From positions 62,001-126,000 of the forward strand of contig UPZA01000005.1 in NCBI GenBank assembly GCA_900538575.1: a DNA stretch of 64,000 nt, in the 5' to 3' direction. Position numbers and translations under genes: made by a program. Source of the stretch: an uncultured Ruminococcus sp. Lineage in GTDB: Bacteria; Bacillota; Clostridia; Oscillospirales; Ruminococcaceae. The notes beneath the pieces are model-generated. The model made no database searches and had not been told where the DNA came from. It saw only the letters and a program-made list of their open reading frames with translations. How positions within the stretch are numbered: the first letter of the stretch is position 1; every line of letters starts with the position of its first letter. Below, one piece after another: positions 27,735 to 36,860 of the stretch.

Positions 27735-28862
27735 ATGACTGCTATCAGCGAACTTAAACAAAATCAGGTGATATTCCCTAAGCTTGGAATTGATATAACT
27801 ATTAATGATACCGCGTTTACTCTTTTTGGACTTGAAATCAAATGGTACGGTCTTTTAATTACGCTTGGAATGCTTCTTGCGATGATTTACTGCTTTTCTC
27901 AGATGAAAAAGTACGGTATAGATCCGGACAGAGCAATAGACGCTGTTATCGGTGGAATAATAGGCGGACTTATAGGTGCGAGAGCCTATTATGTGATTAT
28001 GCAATGGGAGGATTATGCAGGAAACTGGAAATCAATATTTAATATAAGAAACGGCGGCTTGGCTATATACGGCGGTATTATAGGCGCGGTTATTGTAGGC
28101 GGTCTTGTTGCAAAGCTGCGCAAGGTAAAGCTTTTGCCTCTTCTGGACGTTGCATCAATGGGATTTCTGCTGGGGCAGGGAATAGGAAGATGGGGGAATT
28201 TTACTAATCAGGAGGCTTTTGGTTATAATACTGACAATATTTTTGGAATGTCCAGCGGCAAAATAAGAGACTGGATTATATCTGTAAACAGCGATATGAG
28301 CTCTCCGGCCGATTTGATCGCTATGAATGCGGATAAGCCGGTACACCCATGTTTCTTATATGAATCCGTATGGTGTCTGCTTGGCTTTGTATTACTTGCA
28401 ATTTTTGCTAAAAAAATACGAAAATTCGACGGACAAATCTTTTTAATGTATTTAGGCTGGTACGGCTTGGAACGCTTCTTTATCGAAGGCCTGCGGACAG
28501 ACAGTCTTATGATCGGCACAATGAGAGTTTCACAGGTATTAGCGGCAATATGCTTTATTTCTTCAGTTATACTGCTTGTTGTTATTCTGAATAAGGTAAA
28601 ACGTATGGGAGACGAATACGTTTTGTATGTAGATACTGATGAATCAAAGGAGCTTATCAGGCAGTCGGAATTACGCGGAATAAAAAAACAAAATGATATT
28701 GAAAATAACGCCGACGACGAGGAACCTGACGGAGAAGAACAGGGAATAATAAGCAGCGACGGCAATAATGAAGATAATACAGATAATTCAGATTATGAAA
28801 ATTATGAATCTGAAAATATAGATGAAATAGACGAGATAAAAATTGAATCGGAGGAAGAATAA
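27735..28862 (+). CDS. lgt: prolipoprotein diacylglyceryl transferase with acidic tail
   Basis: Lgt transfers diacylglycerol from phosphatidylglycerol to the lipobox Cys of prolipoproteins in the cytoplasmic membrane. The 375-residue protein has about seven TMs, the Lgt signature as GRWGNFTNQEAFG, HPCFLYES, and ERFFIEGLRTDSL with the catalytic Arg. The ATG at 27735 has AAGGAGAA upstream; the longer open frame lacks a site. Residues from about 300 on form a highly acidic Asp/Glu/Asn-rich cytosolic tail (about 75 residues) absent from standard Lgt. The final stop overlaps the folD start region. Confidence 0.95.
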   Translation: MTAISELKQNQVIFPKLGIDITINDTAFTLFGLEIKWYGLLITLGMLLAMIYCFSQMKKYGIDPDRAIDAVIGGIIGGLIGARAYYVIMQWEDYAGNWKSIFNIRNGGLAIYGGIIGAVIVGGLVAKLRKVKLLPLLDVASMGFLLGQGIGRWGNFTNQEAFGYNTDNIFGMSSGKIRDWIISVNSDMSSPADLIAMNADKPVHPCFLYESVWCLLGFVLLAIFAKKIRKFDGQIFLMYLGWYGLERFFIEGLRTDSLMIGTMRVSQVLAAICFISSVILLVVILNKVKRMGDEYVLYVDTDESKELIRQSELRGIKKQNDIENNADDEEPDGEEQGIISSDGNNEDNTDNSDYENYESENIDEIDEIKIESEEE

Positions 28863-29717
28863 ATGGCTAAATTAATTAACGGTAAAGAAGTTTCATCAAA
28901 AGTTAAGGAAGAAGTACGCATTGAAACTGAAAAGCTCTTAGAAAAGGGGATTAAGCCTGGTCTTGCAGTTGTGATTGTAGGAAATGATCCTGCTTCAAGA
29001 GTGTATGTAAATTCAAAAAAAAGAGCGTGTGAAGAGGTTGGATTCAATTCCTTTGAATATGCTCTTCCGGAGGAAACCTCTCAGGAAGAACTTCTGCAGC
29101 TTGTGGAAAAATTAAATAATGACGAAAAGGTGGACGGTATTCTTTGTCAGCTTCCACTTCCAAAGCATATCAATGAAAATGCTGTTATAAATTCAATTAT
29201 ACCTGATAAAGATGTGGACGCTTTCCATCCTTATAATGTTGGTAAGATTATGATCGGAGACTTTGCCTTTCTTCCTTGTACCCCGGCAGGCGTTATGGAA
29301 TTGATAGACAGCACAGGAATAGATATTTCCGGAAAGTCGTGCGTTGTAGTAGGACGAAGTAATATTGTAGGCAAACCGATGTCTATGCTTCTTCTTCACA
29401 GAAGTGGTACTGTTACTATATGTCATTCTAAGACGCAAAACCTCAAAGAAATATGCGCAGGTGCAGATATACTGGTTGCCGCAGTAGGTAAGGCTAATTT
29501 CATTACTCCGGATATGGTAAAGGATGGCGCCGTTATAATTGACGTAGGCATGAACAGGCTTGAAAACGGCAAGCTTTGCGGTGACGTTGATTTTAATGGC
29601 GCAGAAAAAAAAGCTTCCTACATAACTCCTGTACCTGGAGGAGTCGGACCTATGACAATTGCTATGCTTATGAAAAATACGCTGACCGCCGCTAAAATGC
29701 ATAACGGATTGTTATAA
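28863..29717 (+). CDS. folD: methylenetetrahydrofolate dehydrogenase/cyclohydrolase
   Basis: Bifunctional FolD, 284 residues, which converts 5,10-methylene-THF to 10-formyl-THF in the cytosol using NADP. Visible motifs: VIVGNDPASRVYVNSKKRAC with the substrate Lys, DGILCQLPLPKH, the NADP loop VVVGRSNIVGKPMSMLLL, and the C-terminal TPVPGGVGPMTIAMLM. The length is normal. It starts immediately after lgt in the same unit and is closed by a strong terminator. Confidence 0.97.
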   Translation: MAKLINGKEVSSKVKEEVRIETEKLLEKGIKPGLAVVIVGNDPASRVYVNSKKRACEEVGFNSFEYALPEETSQEELLQLVEKLNNDEKVDGILCQLPLPKHINENAVINSIIPDKDVDAFHPYNVGKIMIGDFAFLPCTPAGVMELIDSTGIDISGKSCVVVGRSNIVGKPMSMLLLHRSGTVTICHSKTQNLKEICAGADILVAAVGKANFITPDMVKDGAVIIDVGMNRLENGKLCGDVDFNGAEKKASYITPVPGGVGPMTIAMLMKNTLTAAKMHNGLL

Positions 29718-29796
29718 AACTCCATACTGATGCATTTCAGAACTGTCTAAATAGTAAAAATATTCTTAGTCCGACCGAATATTGTGGCTAATAATA

Positions 29797-29841
29797 TATG
29801 CCCTCGGAATTTATGTACAAAATCCGAGGGCATTTCTTTCT
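29797..29841. terminator. terminator after folD
   Basis: ATGCCCTCGGA pairs with TCCGAGGGCAT and is followed by TTCTTTCTT on the plus strand. It also lies downstream of the minus-strand biosynthetic cluster and may serve it weakly. The 134 bp from 29842 to 29975 hold nothing I recognise. Confidence 0.85.
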
Positions 29842-29975
29842 TATAATTCTAATGTAACGGCAAAAATATGAACATTACTCTTGGCCGAAAGCTTTATTGA
29901 CGACACGTTTCCCTAAATAAACTCTCTTTATGGCTGTATTCAAAGGTTTGAATTTCAAGCCGAAAAATCATCGTC

Positions 29976-31445
29976 TTATATATTCATCAAAGAATTCCGG
30001 TCTATTTTTCCGTTTAACTTCAACGGGAACTTATCTAACCTTACATATTTTTGTGGAATCATGTACTGCGGAATCATTTTACTCAGGAACAAATTTATAT
30101 CCTTGATGTCTATCTCTGTATTTGACATATAAAAACATATCAATGTTTTCAAATTTGTTTTTTTATCCGTTTTCATTATAACAACAGCATCTTCAACAAG
30201 TCTGTAATTCTTTACCGCGGTTTCTATTTCACCAAGTTCTATTCTGTATCCTCTGAATTTTACCTGCGTATCCTTTCTTCCGATATAGGATATTTCTCCG
30301 TTATCATGCTGTATGCCAAGGTCTCCGGTTCTGTACATTTTCGGCGAGTAACCTGAAATATCTTTGCAAAAATGGGATTCTGTCATTTCCTTATCATTTA
30401 GATAACCTATCGCCACTGATTTTCCGGATATGCATATTTCACCTATTTCATTCTTTACTATAACATTTTCATCGTTTACAACAAAAACATTATATCCGGG
30501 CAAAGCTTTTCCGATATTTATCTCTCCGTCGTCAAGCTTCTTGAACGTTGCCCATACAGTTGCTTCTGTTGGTCCGTACATGTTATAAATTGATAAATCG
30601 CTGATTTTTTTTAGATTTTCATACATATTCTCAGGAAATTTTTCACCGCCGACGAGAAGCCGTTTTACTTTATTAAAGATAGCGCAGTTTCCTCTGAAAT
30701 ATATATATATATTTGTAAGCAGGGAAGGTGTCATCTGAACAATATCAATAGAATATTCGTCAATGAACGAGGCTATTTTCTTCGGATTATTCTGTAAGTG
30801 CATATCCATGAACACTACTGTCAGACCATAATAAAACGACGCTATGGATTCAAGAAATGATATATCAAAATTAAAAGCCGTATTAAGCATTATTTTTCCG
30901 TTATCCTCAGATATCATTATCTCTTTTATTGAAAAAATAAAATTATATGCCGCCTCTTTTCCGATAACAACACCCTTTGGAACTCCGGTTGTTCCCGATG
31001 TGTATAAAACATATGAAACATCTTCGTCAAATAAAGGTGATTCTTCTTTGCAGCAATAGATATTAAGAGCGTCGTATCTGCCGCATACGAAATAATTTTC
31101 AAGGTCAAATTCTTTTGCTTTTTCAGCAGTCGTAATTATATACTGAGGTCTTGAATTACTGATGATATGACCTATTCTCGTTTTTTTCTCATTAAAATCT
31201 ATATTGCAGTATGCAATGTTCAAAGAAAAAAATGTAAGCATCAATTCAATCTGTTCAACGCACCGTGGAGTAACAAGCAATACAAGTGATCTTTCCTTTA
31301 TGCCTGTTTCTTCTTTCATATATAAACAGGCTCTGTCAATTTTGTCTTTAAGTTCTTTATATGATATAATATTTCCGTTGTTTATCATAGCTGTTTTTCC
31401 ATTTTTCGCACTTTCTGCTATTGAGTTTATCAAATTGTATTCCAT
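29976..31445 (-). CDS. stand-alone NRPS adenylation domain, predicted glycine-specific
   Basis: A 489-residue amino-acid-adenylating enzyme with all core motifs: A3 LYTSGTTGVPKGVV (148-160), A4 FNFDIS, A5 NMYGPTEATVW, A7 YRTGDLG, A8 VKFRGYRIELGEIE and A10 PLKLNGKID with catalytic Lys480. Aligned to GrsA, the pocket residues are D194, I195, L198, Q237, L264, G266, M289, V297, W298 and K480, i.e. DILQLGMVWK, almost the known glycine code DILQLGLIWK. It should load glycine onto a free carrier protein, most simply the one encoded just upstream at 31531-31782. It is the last gene of the cluster. Confidence 0.9.
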   Translation of the reverse strand: MEYNLINSIAESAKNGKTAMINNGNIISYKELKDKIDRACLYMKEETGIKERSLVLLVTPRCVEQIELMLTFFSLNIAYCNIDFNEKKTRIGHIISNSRPQYIITTAEKAKEFDLENYFVCGRYDALNIYCCKEESPLFDEDVSYVLYTSGTTGVPKGVVIGKEAAYNFIFSIKEIMISEDNGKIMLNTAFNFDISFLESIASFYYGLTVVFMDMHLQNNPKKIASFIDEYSIDIVQMTPSLLTNIYIYFRGNCAIFNKVKRLLVGGEKFPENMYENLKKISDLSIYNMYGPTEATVWATFKKLDDGEINIGKALPGYNVFVVNDENVIVKNEIGEICISGKSVAIGYLNDKEMTESHFCKDISGYSPKMYRTGDLGIQHDNGEISYIGRKDTQVKFRGYRIELGEIETAVKNYRLVEDAVVIMKTDKKTNLKTLICFYMSNTEIDIKDINLFLSKMIPQYMIPQKYVRLDKFPLKLNGKIDRNSLMNI

Positions 31446-31530
31446 ATTAAAAACCTCAAAAATCTTTTTAATGCAGTATCTATAAAATCATCAGTTGAGA
31501 CTTGTATAATACCGCGTCGGTTATATCTCA

Positions 31531-31782
31531 TTAATTTTTATGACTCAAAATATAATTTATTATTTTAGAAACTGTATTTACAGACTCAACCGATAAATCA
31601 CTGTAACCGAATTCTATATTATATTTATCCTCTAACAAAACTATAAGCTGAATACAATTTAAGGAATTAAGCCCGATTTCAATCAAATCATCGTCAGCCT
31701 GTATTGCCTTTCCGTTACTGTCTACAAAAGAATTATCAACGATCAGATCTATTATTTCTTTTTCCATAATTATATATCGCAT
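31531..31782 (-). CDS. free-standing acyl/peptidyl carrier protein
   Basis: An 83-residue helical carrier protein. The phosphopantetheine Ser is in LIEIGLNSLNCIQLIVLL (helix II), followed by the usual helix III. Its position directly upstream of the glycine adenylation gene suggests it is the glycyl carrier. The Sfp-type transferase at the head of the cluster would convert it to holo form. Confidence 0.88.
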   Translation of the reverse strand: MRYIIMEKEIIDLIVDNSFVDSNGKAIQADDDLIEIGLNSLNCIQLIVLLEDKYNIEFGYSDLSVESVNTVSKIINYILSHKN

Positions 31783-31803
31783 ACCCTCCTGACTATTTAA
31801 AAA

Positions 31804-33021
31804 TCATCGGTTTAATACCATATTATTCCAATCATCTTTATTAACTTGCTGAGCGCCCAGATAATTACAGAATCTATTCATTCCTTCTTCTAATTTTTCA
31901 ATTAATCTGTCATTTATTTTTATTCCGTCTTCCCACCACCAGTTTTCAAGTCTCAGTTCTTCTTCTCCGCGATACTGTTTAGGCTCAAATCTTCCGATAA
32001 ACTGATTGCCGTATAACACAGGCAGAACATAATATCCGAATTTTCGCTTAGCTACGGGAGTATATACTTCCCAGCTATAATCAAAATCAAAGATATCTCT
32101 TATCATTTTTCTGTCCCACAAAAGATTGTCCAATGGCGCTAAAAATTTGACTTCTTTTTTTGTCGACTTCTTATTCAGATATTCTGTATCTTCGCTTCTG
32201 ATATAAAACGGATTTTTAACGGATTCCACATAGAACTCTTCTATTTCACCTTTTTCTAAAAGTCTCTTTATTTTAGAATTTCTAATATCGGAATCGGATA
32301 TAAAATGTCCTAGCCATCCGCCTCCGTTGCAAGCCCAAAGCATTCCGACAGAACCTATCCTTCTTTTTACATACCATTCGTAAAATTCATCATCGGATTG
32401 AAAAGGATCGCTTTCCTCAAGAATTTCTTTTTTGAGCAGTTTTTCTGTAAATTCGTATGTTCTCTGAACATTATTTTTTGAATATATTCCCAGTTCTCCG
32501 ATATTGAATAAATAATCCATTGCTGCACTGGCTAATTTTTTACTTCCCCATTTGCCAGGATTACATACTCCGATATCAATTGAACTCGACTGTGAAGGAC
32601 CGTGTTTCTTGATATGTTCTCTCACTTCATCCAGATGTTCCAACGCCTGAAGAGAATTTCTTCTTGCTAAAACCGCCTCTATTTCTTTTCCTTTAGAAGC
32701 CCTTAAACGCTTGAAGTAAGGCCAGTCTTTTTGCAAATACAAAGCCATCATTTTATCCCATGCGTCAATAACAGTTCTTTTTTGGTAAAGCAGTTTATAA
32801 AGCATATCGGCATGATAACCTTTTACTCTTGACTGTAATGTAAGATCAGCGTTTCTTCCTACCACATTCAATGGATCATACTGTATGCATCCTACCTTTT
32901 CAAAATAGGATATTACGCCTTTTTCTTGGGTGTACCTACAGGCAGTATTCAGTCCCTGATAATTTATCAGAAAATTACGGGCTTCCTTTACAGATAAAAC
33001 CTGATTCCTTTGAGTACTCAT
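31804..33021 (-). CDS. YcaQ/AlkX-family DNA glycosylase, probable self-resistance
   Basis: A 405-residue member of the winged-helix YcaQ (HTH_42) family. YcaQ of E. coli (AlkX) unhooks DNA interstrand cross-links and excises N-alkylated bases, and AlkZ of Streptomyces sahachiroi protects the azinomycin B producer. The catalytic QxD-type motif is present as CIQYDPLNVVGR (Gln47-Tyr48-Asp49), which matches the AlkX type and not the QxQ AlkZ type. The family block FLAPLDNLLWDRKMIRDIFD and the C-terminal FGYYVLPVLYGNQFIGRFEP are clear. It lies between the exporters and the glycine loading genes on the same strand, so producer protection is the obvious inference; family members also occur outside such clusters. 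Confidence 0.88.
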   Translation of the reverse strand: MSTQRNQVLSVKEARNFLINYQGLNTACRYTQEKGVISYFEKVGCIQYDPLNVVGRNADLTLQSRVKGYHADMLYKLLYQKRTVIDAWDKMMALYLQKDWPYFKRLRASKGKEIEAVLARRNSLQALEHLDEVREHIKKHGPSQSSSIDIGVCNPGKWGSKKLASAAMDYLFNIGELGIYSKNNVQRTYEFTEKLLKKEILEESDPFQSDDEFYEWYVKRRIGSVGMLWACNGGGWLGHFISDSDIRNSKIKRLLEKGEIEEFYVESVKNPFYIRSEDTEYLNKKSTKKEVKFLAPLDNLLWDRKMIRDIFDFDYSWEVYTPVAKRKFGYYVLPVLYGNQFIGRFEPKQYRGEEELRLENWWWEDGIKINDRLIEKLEEGMNRFCNYLGAQQVNKDDWNNMVLNR

Positions 33022-33081
33022 ATTTTTTTACCTCTTCTCTTATGAAGTCTGACTTAACTGCTTCAGCACGATATGCGCTGA

Positions 33082-34860
33082 TTATCTCTGATACCATTTT
33101 GCCTGTTCAAAGTACATCTTAGCATAAAATCCGTTCTTTTCTATAAGTTCATTGTGTGAACCGTCCTCAATTATCTTTCCTTCATTAAGTACGATAATTC
33201 TGTCAGCAGATTTGACTGAACCCAATCTGTGAGTTACTACAAGGACTGTCTTACCTTCTGAGATACGGGCAAATTGCTTATACACGAATGCTTCTTCGAT
33301 AGGATCGATTGCCGCCGTCGGTTCGTCCAGCACAATAAGGTCATGTTCACGGTAAATACCTCTTGCTATAGCCAGTCTCTGCCATTCGCCTCCCGATATA
33401 TCGATTCCATGAAATTCTTTGCTCAGAACTGTATCCAGATGATTATCTATTCCGTTCTTTTTATAATCGAATCCGGCATCGTCAAGTTTTCCTCTGAGAT
33501 AATTTTCATCTTCTTTACGGTCGAAATCACTCAGCATAACATTTTCGTCCAATCGAAGCTTATACTTTCCGAAATTCTGGAAAACAGATGATATTCTTTT
33601 TGCAAAACTCTTTGTACTCCAATTGGTCGTATCTCTTCCGTTGATATAAACTTTTCCGTCAGTGGGCTTGAATAATCCCATAATTATTTTTACAAGAGTA
33701 GTTTTTCCTGAACCGTTAACGCCTACAATTGCTACATGGCTTCCCTTTGGGATTGCTAGTGAAACATTGTCTATTGCTTTTCGGTCTGTATACGGATAAC
33801 CGAATGAAACATTCTCAAGTTTCAGATCGCCAATTGATTCGATAGAAGCGTCTTCTCCCTTAAATTCAGGAAGCTCAAGAAAATCATATAGTTTTCCTGC
33901 AAGGTTGGCGTGTTCATAAATAGTTCCGAACAGTTCAATCATTTCTTTCATTATGTCCATAAGTTTGTTCAGCGAATAATAAATTGCAGCAAAGAAGCCA
34001 AGGGTAATACTCCCTTCTATAAGATAATAAGTCAGGAGGGCAAACGAACCGATATGTCCTATATATGTAAGCAAAGTAAGAAAGCATTCGATTTTTGAGG
34101 TCTTTACCTGAACTTTCCACTGTTTGCCGTTAAACTCTTCTACTTTATTTCGATAACATTTAATAAAGTAAGGAATTGCTCCAAGTGTTTTCGTCTCTTT
34201 ATAATACATTTTATCTATTAGACATTGCTGATAATATCCGCTCTGTCTGCTGCATTCTACGGTACTCTCCTGTAAACGGTACAACTGAGTTCCTTTTATG
34301 TATTGTGATATTACTTTAGGAATAAAGATAAGTATACAAAGCACAAACAGCATCGGTTTGACTGAGACAAGATATATTCCGACGCTTATAAAAAAGATCG
34401 CATAATAGATAACGCCATTTAAAAGATTTATCGTGGATTCCACTGCATGTCGTACACCGCCTATTGCCAGATTTATCTTATCATAAAGCTTGACAGATTC
34501 AAAATCAATCAAACTGAGTCTGCCGGCCTTTGCGTTCATGTCTTTCAGGATTTTGCTCATAAATGTGTAAAAATAAGATTTATTAATGTAATTCTGGAGT
34601 CCTTTGAAAACACTGAGCAAAAAGAAAAGCAATCCTGTAATAAGGATAATATTATCTATATCGGACCAGTTTCCGTTCTTGCTTATATCTGAAACAGAAT
34701 CGAACAATAACTGTAATATATTAATTGATAAAAAATTGAAAACTGCCAATAATATACAGACAATAAGATAAACGATAAAAAATCCCGGCAGCCTCTTAAA
34801 ACCGTATTTCATCGTTCTGTGTATTACTTTATAAAAAGGTAATGTTTTATTTTTCATCAT
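33082..34860 (-). CDS. ABC exporter half-transporter B of biosynthetic cluster
   Basis: A 592-residue type I ABC exporter: six-TM domain to about residue 320, then an ATPase with Walker A GVNGSGKTTLVK, signature ISGGEWQRLAIARG, Walker B LIVLDEPTAAIDP and H-loop VTHRLGS. Its start overlaps the end of the preceding ABC gene by 14 bp, implying a heterodimer. The SGGEWQR/SGGQWQR signature is common in peptide and natural-product exporters of Firmicutes. Likely role is export of the cluster product. Confidence 0.92.
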   Translation of the reverse strand: MMKNKTLPFYKVIHRTMKYGFKRLPGFFIVYLIVCILLAVFNFLSINILQLLFDSVSDISKNGNWSDIDNIILITGLLFFLLSVFKGLQNYINKSYFYTFMSKILKDMNAKAGRLSLIDFESVKLYDKINLAIGGVRHAVESTINLLNGVIYYAIFFISVGIYLVSVKPMLFVLCILIFIPKVISQYIKGTQLYRLQESTVECSRQSGYYQQCLIDKMYYKETKTLGAIPYFIKCYRNKVEEFNGKQWKVQVKTSKIECFLTLLTYIGHIGSFALLTYYLIEGSITLGFFAAIYYSLNKLMDIMKEMIELFGTIYEHANLAGKLYDFLELPEFKGEDASIESIGDLKLENVSFGYPYTDRKAIDNVSLAIPKGSHVAIVGVNGSGKTTLVKIIMGLFKPTDGKVYINGRDTTNWSTKSFAKRISSVFQNFGKYKLRLDENVMLSDFDRKEDENYLRGKLDDAGFDYKKNGIDNHLDTVLSKEFHGIDISGGEWQRLAIARGIYREHDLIVLDEPTAAIDPIEEAFVYKQFARISEGKTVLVVTHRLGSVKSADRIIVLNEGKIIEDGSHNELIEKNGFYAKMYFEQAKWYQR

Positions 34861-36643
34861 ACCACTCCCTCTGAGTATTAAACATTGTTCTGTATAATAA
34901 GCAATCGTTCATTAATTCGTCGTGTTTTCCAAGTCCGACAACTTTTCCGCCGTCCAATACCAATATTTTGTCTGATAATTTGGTTGATCCCAATCTGTGC
35001 GAGATAAATAATGTAGTGCTGTTCTTTGATATTTCAGAGTATTTTTTATAAAGTCTGCTCTCCTCGAGCGGATCCAATGCAGACGTAGGTTCATCGAGAA
35101 TTCTGACAGCCTGTTCTTTCATTAATGAACGTGCAAGCGCAATACGCTGCCACTGTCCGCCTGAAAAATCTATTCCGCCCTCTAATACTTTTCCTAAAGG
35201 AGTTTCATAACCTTCTTCGAGATCGTCAATAATTTCTTTTATTCCGGCATATTCAGCAGCGCTTTCAATTTTTTCCATATTATCCGCATTTTCTTTATCG
35301 CCTAACCCGATATTGTCTTTTATTGAAATGGAATAACGTGCAAAATCCTGATATACAATAGAAAAAAAAGAATAAAGCTGTTCTTTTGAATATAATTTGA
35401 TATTCTTTCCGTTTATAAGTATTTCACCGTCGTCTATGTCATATAATCCAAGCATAAGTTTTGTAAGCGTACTTTTACCTGAGCCGTTTTTTCCGACAAT
35501 AGCATAGTGAAGTCCTTTCTCTATATTAAAACTTACTCCATTCAAAATCATATTGTCAGTACCCGGATATTTAAAATATACATTTCTGAACTCTATTGTC
35601 TGAATATCCTCATTTTCTGCCTGAATACCGCCGTTTGTCTCGCTGTCCTCGTCAAGCTCCATGAACGATGTCATATCTTTCAGATATTCGTTATCTTCTG
35701 TTAAAGAACATATAAGATCAGGTATCTGAGAGGTAAATGCGTCTTCAAGCTGAAACAGAACTGTTATAAGTGATATGAAAAGACCTATTGTTATCTGTCC
35801 TGTTTTAAGATAATTCAATGATACAAATGCAATAACAATACAAACGGCAACAACAATGCTTGTAAGCAGTTTATTTACAACGAACCATTTTTTACGCACA
35901 CCAAGCTCCATATTCGCTGATTTCATAAATAATCCTTCAAATTGTTCGTTATAATGCTCACTGTAATCAAACAGATTTCTTTCAGCCGCCATGTCACGGC
36001 CTCTCAGCATATTAAACTCAATATAATCCGACTTTCTCGAAACTTCACTGTTCCAGCGTACTTTTTCATAAACTTCCTTACTCAGGAAAAAGGAACATAT
36101 GAAAATAGGCAATGCACTTACAAATGATACAGGAATAAACCACCATGAAATACTCCATATTGTTCCCGTCAGACCTGCTGTGAAAATTATTTTCGAAATA
36201 ACATCAGTCAGATGATCGAAAGCCGTTTCGATAGTCGATAATCCCGGCCAGTTAATAATTCGATTTATCAGATCACATGTGTCCTCTTTTTCAATATATT
36301 CATACTTTAAATGTACGGTTCTCTCTATAATTTCCGGATAGAATTTAGAACGAAGTCCGATATTTATCTTTTCTTTAAACAACCTGACGCCGATAGTATA
36401 AAAATGCATGACCAGAAGTACAATCGTCAGGCCTGCTATATTCAAAAGTACTTTATTAAAATCAGTTTTTTCAGAGACATAAGTCATCAAACTGTCTATA
36501 AAATTAGCATTGAGAATAACGAGCGCAGAAGGAAGCAATGCTGCAATTGTTACTAAGATCAGTATTCCACAGCAAGCTGTGGGATTACATTGAAAACAAA
36601 TCTTTAATGTGTCAATTAAAGTATATTTCTTTTTTTTAAGCAT
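34847..36643 (-). CDS. ABC exporter half-transporter A of biosynthetic cluster
   Basis: A 598-residue partner of the previous entry, with a six-TM domain and an ATPase carrying GKNGSGKSTLTK, FSGGQWQRIALARS, VRILDEPTSALDP and ISHRLGS. The open frame extends 38 codons further, but the ATG at 36643 has GAGGTGG in the right place, so the protein starts MLKKKKYTLID. A hairpin follows the upstream fkbH-like gene, so the exporters may have their own promoter within 36644-36835; no clear -35/-10 pair was found there. Confidence 0.92.
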   Translation of the reverse strand: MLKKKKYTLIDTLKICFQCNPTACCGILILVTIAALLPSALVILNANFIDSLMTYVSEKTDFNKVLLNIAGLTIVLLVMHFYTIGVRLFKEKINIGLRSKFYPEIIERTVHLKYEYIEKEDTCDLINRIINWPGLSTIETAFDHLTDVISKIIFTAGLTGTIWSISWWFIPVSFVSALPIFICSFFLSKEVYEKVRWNSEVSRKSDYIEFNMLRGRDMAAERNLFDYSEHYNEQFEGLFMKSANMELGVRKKWFVVNKLLTSIVVAVCIVIAFVSLNYLKTGQITIGLFISLITVLFQLEDAFTSQIPDLICSLTEDNEYLKDMTSFMELDEDSETNGGIQAENEDIQTIEFRNVYFKYPGTDNMILNGVSFNIEKGLHYAIVGKNGSGKSTLTKLMLGLYDIDDGEILINGKNIKLYSKEQLYSFFSIVYQDFARYSISIKDNIGLGDKENADNMEKIESAAEYAGIKEIIDDLEEGYETPLGKVLEGGIDFSGGQWQRIALARSLMKEQAVRILDEPTSALDPLEESRLYKKYSEISKNSTTLFISHRLGSTKLSDKILVLDGGKVVGLGKHDELMNDCLLYRTMFNTQREWYDEK

Positions 36644-36835
36644 GATCCACCTCATTAACATTTTCTTTTGTAAATATTTATTTAGGGCGACGTCGCACAA
36701 AGAACGTATGGTGATTTTGTACGGTATAAATCTGCATATTTCTTTAATATATGGCAATTTACTTCTTGTACTTTATCGAGCGATATTTAACTCAAAATTT
36801 TTCAGCGCCGAAAATAAAACTGCTTGAAATACGTC

Positions 36836-36860
36836 TTATAAATGCGGTCGGCATTTATAA
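36836..36860. terminator. hairpin at end of fkbH-like gene
   Basis: TTATAAATGC and GCATTTATAA form a perfect 10-bp stem with a 5-base loop. The stop codon of the fkbH-like gene lies in the arm. It could reduce transcription into the exporter, glycosylase and adenylation genes. The remaining gap of about 190 bp to the exporter start has no recognised feature. Confidence 0.5.
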
